DNA of 64,000 nt from the NCBI GenBank assembly GCA_002238965.1, contig MPNJ01000015.1, forward strand, positions 31,288-95,287, given 5' to 3'. Made by a program: the position numbers and the translations under genes. Shown piece after piece: positions 62,184 through 64,000 of this stretch. Each line of letters starts with the position of its first letter. Within the stretch, counting starts at the first letter, position 1. This DNA comes from Nitrospinae bacterium bin107 (GTDB lineage: Bacteria; UBA8248). The notes under the pieces are model-generated. The model did not search any database. It was not told the origin of the DNA and was given only the letters and a program-made list of their open reading frames with translations.

Positions 62184-63821
62184 ATGGAAAACCTCTCCTG
62201 CGACGTAGTAGTTCTGGGCGGCGGCCCCGCCGCGATGACGGCCACAATCGCCGCCATGGAGAGCGGTGCGGATGCGCTCCTGGTCTGCAAGCAGTCCCCC
62301 GGGAACTCGGGCAACATCGTCATGGCCCGGGCGGGGCATTCGGCCAATTTCGCGCCGGATGACAGCGCGGCCCTCTTCCTGGAAGACACCCTGGAGGGCG
62401 GCGATCACCTGAACCACCCCGATGTCGCCGACGCCATGTGCGCGGATTCCGCCGCCAGGATTCGCGATCTGTACGACTGGGGCATCCCGTTCATCACGCG
62501 CGAGGACGGCGCCTTCGACCTGCACCCCCAGGGCGGCCACAGGCGCGACCGCGGGGTCTACCCGGTCCGGAACTGGGGCGTGGAGGTGGCGCGGCCGCTG
62601 CGCAGGAAGCTCGACGCGGACGGCGCGCGCATTCTCGAAAACGTCATGGCGGTGGATTTGCTCGTGGAGGAGGGGGTCTGCCGGGGCGTGGTCGGCTTTC
62701 ACACGAGAACCGGCCGGATTTACGCCATATCCGCCCCCGCCACCATACTGGCCACGGGCGGGGCGGGGCAGATATACGCCGAGAACACGAACGCGGGCGG
62801 CATCACGGGAGACGCCTTCGGCATGGCGCTGCGGGCCGGCCTCGCGCTCTCGGACATGGAGTTCGTCCAGTTCTACCCGGCCGTCATCAAGCGGCCCGAG
62901 AGCAACATGGTGGTGGCGCCCACGCTGTTCCCGCTCGGCGCGCGCTTCCTGAACCGCGACGGCGAGGACGTCCTGCGCGACGTGCCCGGCGGGGGCGGCG
63001 CCACGCGCGACCTGATGGCGCGGGCGGTATACCTCGAACTCATGGGGGGCGGCGGGGTGGACGGCGCCGTGCAGATGGACCTCTCGGGCATCCCGATGGC
63101 CGAGCTTGAGCACTTCGCCCCGGACAACCTCAAACTCTTCGCCAGGCGCGGCGTATCGCCCCACAGCAGCGAGATATACGTCACCCCCAAGGCCCATTTC
63201 TTCATGGGCGGCGTGCCCATCGACGGCGCGGGCGCGACGGCCATGCCGGGCCTCTACGCGGCGGGGGAGGCCAGCGCTGGCGCGCACGGGGCGAACCGCC
63301 TCTCGAACAACGCCTTCACCGAGGCCCACACGCTGGGCTGGCGCGCGGCCAGGGCGGCCTCTGAATACGCCCGCAGCGCGGACGGGGCGGCGGATCCCGC
63401 GCTCGCCAGGCGCCACGCAGACGCCCTCACGGCGCGGGCGGGCAGGCCCAGCCGGGCCGTGGATCTCGCCCGCGAGATCAAGCGCGTCTGCTGGGAGAAC
63501 GCCGGCATCGTGCGCGAGGGCGGCCTGCTGGAGGAGGCGCGGGCGGAACTCGGCCGCATCGGACAGGGCCTTACGGCGTGCGGGGGGAGCGAGCCCGCCC
63601 GTCTCGTGGAGGCCGTCGAGGCCGAGAACATGTGCCTGAGCGCGCGGGCGGTGGCCGAGGCCGCCCTCGCCCGCACCGAGAGCCGGGGCGCGCACTACCG
63701 CACCGATTATCCCGACCCGGACGACGCGCGCTGGCGGGTGAACGTTTTCGTGAAAAAAGAGGGGGACGCCTTTTCGGCCGCTTCCCTTCCTGTCGGCTCG
63801 ATTGCGCCCCAAAACGACTGA
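62184..63821 (+). CDS. FAD-dependent oxidoreductase (fumarate reductase/succinate dehydrogenase flavoprotein-like)
   Basis: A 545-residue flavoprotein. CDVVVLGGGPAAMTATIAAME is the FAD dinucleotide motif, KAHFFMGGVPIDGAGATAMP and LYAAGEASAGAHGANRLSNN match the family core. The HPQGGHRRDR region and the catalytic Arg fit L-aspartate oxidase or fumarate reductase. It has no adjacent membrane or iron-sulfur subunit, so electrons may pass to O2 or another acceptor. Follows the hydroxylase genes by 35 bases, probably one operon. Confidence 0.85.
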   Translation: MENLSCDVVVLGGGPAAMTATIAAMESGADALLVCKQSPGNSGNIVMARAGHSANFAPDDSAALFLEDTLEGGDHLNHPDVADAMCADSAARIRDLYDWGIPFITREDGAFDLHPQGGHRRDRGVYPVRNWGVEVARPLRRKLDADGARILENVMAVDLLVEEGVCRGVVGFHTRTGRIYAISAPATILATGGAGQIYAENTNAGGITGDAFGMALRAGLALSDMEFVQFYPAVIKRPESNMVVAPTLFPLGARFLNRDGEDVLRDVPGGGGATRDLMARAVYLELMGGGGVDGAVQMDLSGIPMAELEHFAPDNLKLFARRGVSPHSSEIYVTPKAHFFMGGVPIDGAGATAMPGLYAAGEASAGAHGANRLSNNAFTEAHTLGWRAARAASEYARSADGAADPALARRHADALTARAGRPSRAVDLAREIKRVCWENAGIVREGGLLEEARAELGRIGQGLTACGGSEPARLVEAVEAENMCLSARAVAEAALARTESRGAHYRTDYPDPDDARWRVNVFVKKEGDAFSAASLPVGSIAPQND

Positions 63822-64000
63822 ACCCCTTTATTATCAGCCACTTGTCCCTCCGTTAATTGATAGGTATTTATCCGAATTTATCGATATATCCAGAAACCCT
63901 TGGATATCGAGCCTGTCCCGCCTTTTCCCCTTCACTGAAAACAATCCCGTATTTAATTGATATTATTGCAGTTCAATCATTTTCCGGACTTCTCTCGAAT

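Overview
The window comes from a GC-rich, probably diderm bacterium: an autotransporter-type esterase, an OmpA-like protein, a TbpB-like surface lipoprotein and a LexA-like protein are present. The mix of flavin-dependent LLM oxidoreductases, UbiD decarboxylases, TAXI-TRAP and Liv transporters, a molybdenum hydroxylase and a dimethylglycine-dehydrogenase/DmdA-like pair suggests a versatile heterotroph of an uncultivated lineage (Tectomicrobia-like, Desulfobacterota-like or similar). No marker gene fixes the taxonomy.

Layout. 1-5 kb: an FAD/GcvT-family dehydrogenase and a DmdA-like aminomethyltransferase. 4.6-7.8 kb: the 3' end of the DmdA-like gene occurs three times and separates a PIN-toxin module and a Fic protein. 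7.8-10.9 kb: broken HigA and caspase/MORN genes beside an OmpA-like protein and a papain-like protease. 12-24 kb: housekeeping and single genes (glycosyltransferase, PhhB, GDSL autotransporter, chorismate mutase, RmuC, lipoprotein, S24 protein, enoyl-CoA hydratase, TauE, DUF362), with copies of a roughly 250-bp MITE-like repeat between them.

24.28-33.86 kb is an integrated element in tRNA-Ala(GGC), bounded by a 19-bp direct repeat. It carries a tyrosine integrase, an AlpA-like regulator, HNH nuclease, large terminase, capsid, prohead protease, connectors and portal, but no tail, lysis or replication gene. That is the gene set of a capsid-forming phage satellite (cf-PICI-like), with an unusual gene order and an intrinsic terminator in the capsid leader.

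34-64 kb is largely catabolic. It has a TbpB-like lipoprotein, three LLM oxidoreductases, M24 and M20 peptidases, a TAXI-TRAP transporter, a cyclase-family hydrolase, two UbiD decarboxylases, a LysR regulator, an IpdAB-like CoA-transferase, two cysteine-synthase-like enzymes, a complete Liv ABC transporter, a three-subunit molybdenum hydroxylase and a fumarate-reductase-like flavoprotein. Inside it lies an AhpD-like gene whose reading frame runs through one UGA at the second position of the redox motif. A SECIS-like hairpin follows at the right distance, so I read it as a selenoprotein (CxxU) made of two fused AhpD domains, only the first carrying the redox pair.

The likely logic of the 35-64 kb region is import (TRAP, Liv), oxidative or hydrolytic attack (LLM, cyclase, M20/M24, molybdenum hydroxylase), decarboxylation (UbiD) and CoA activation or ring cleavage (CoA-transferase). 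The substrate cannot be read from sequence. The final 180 bases (63822-64000) are AT-richer and show no gene.
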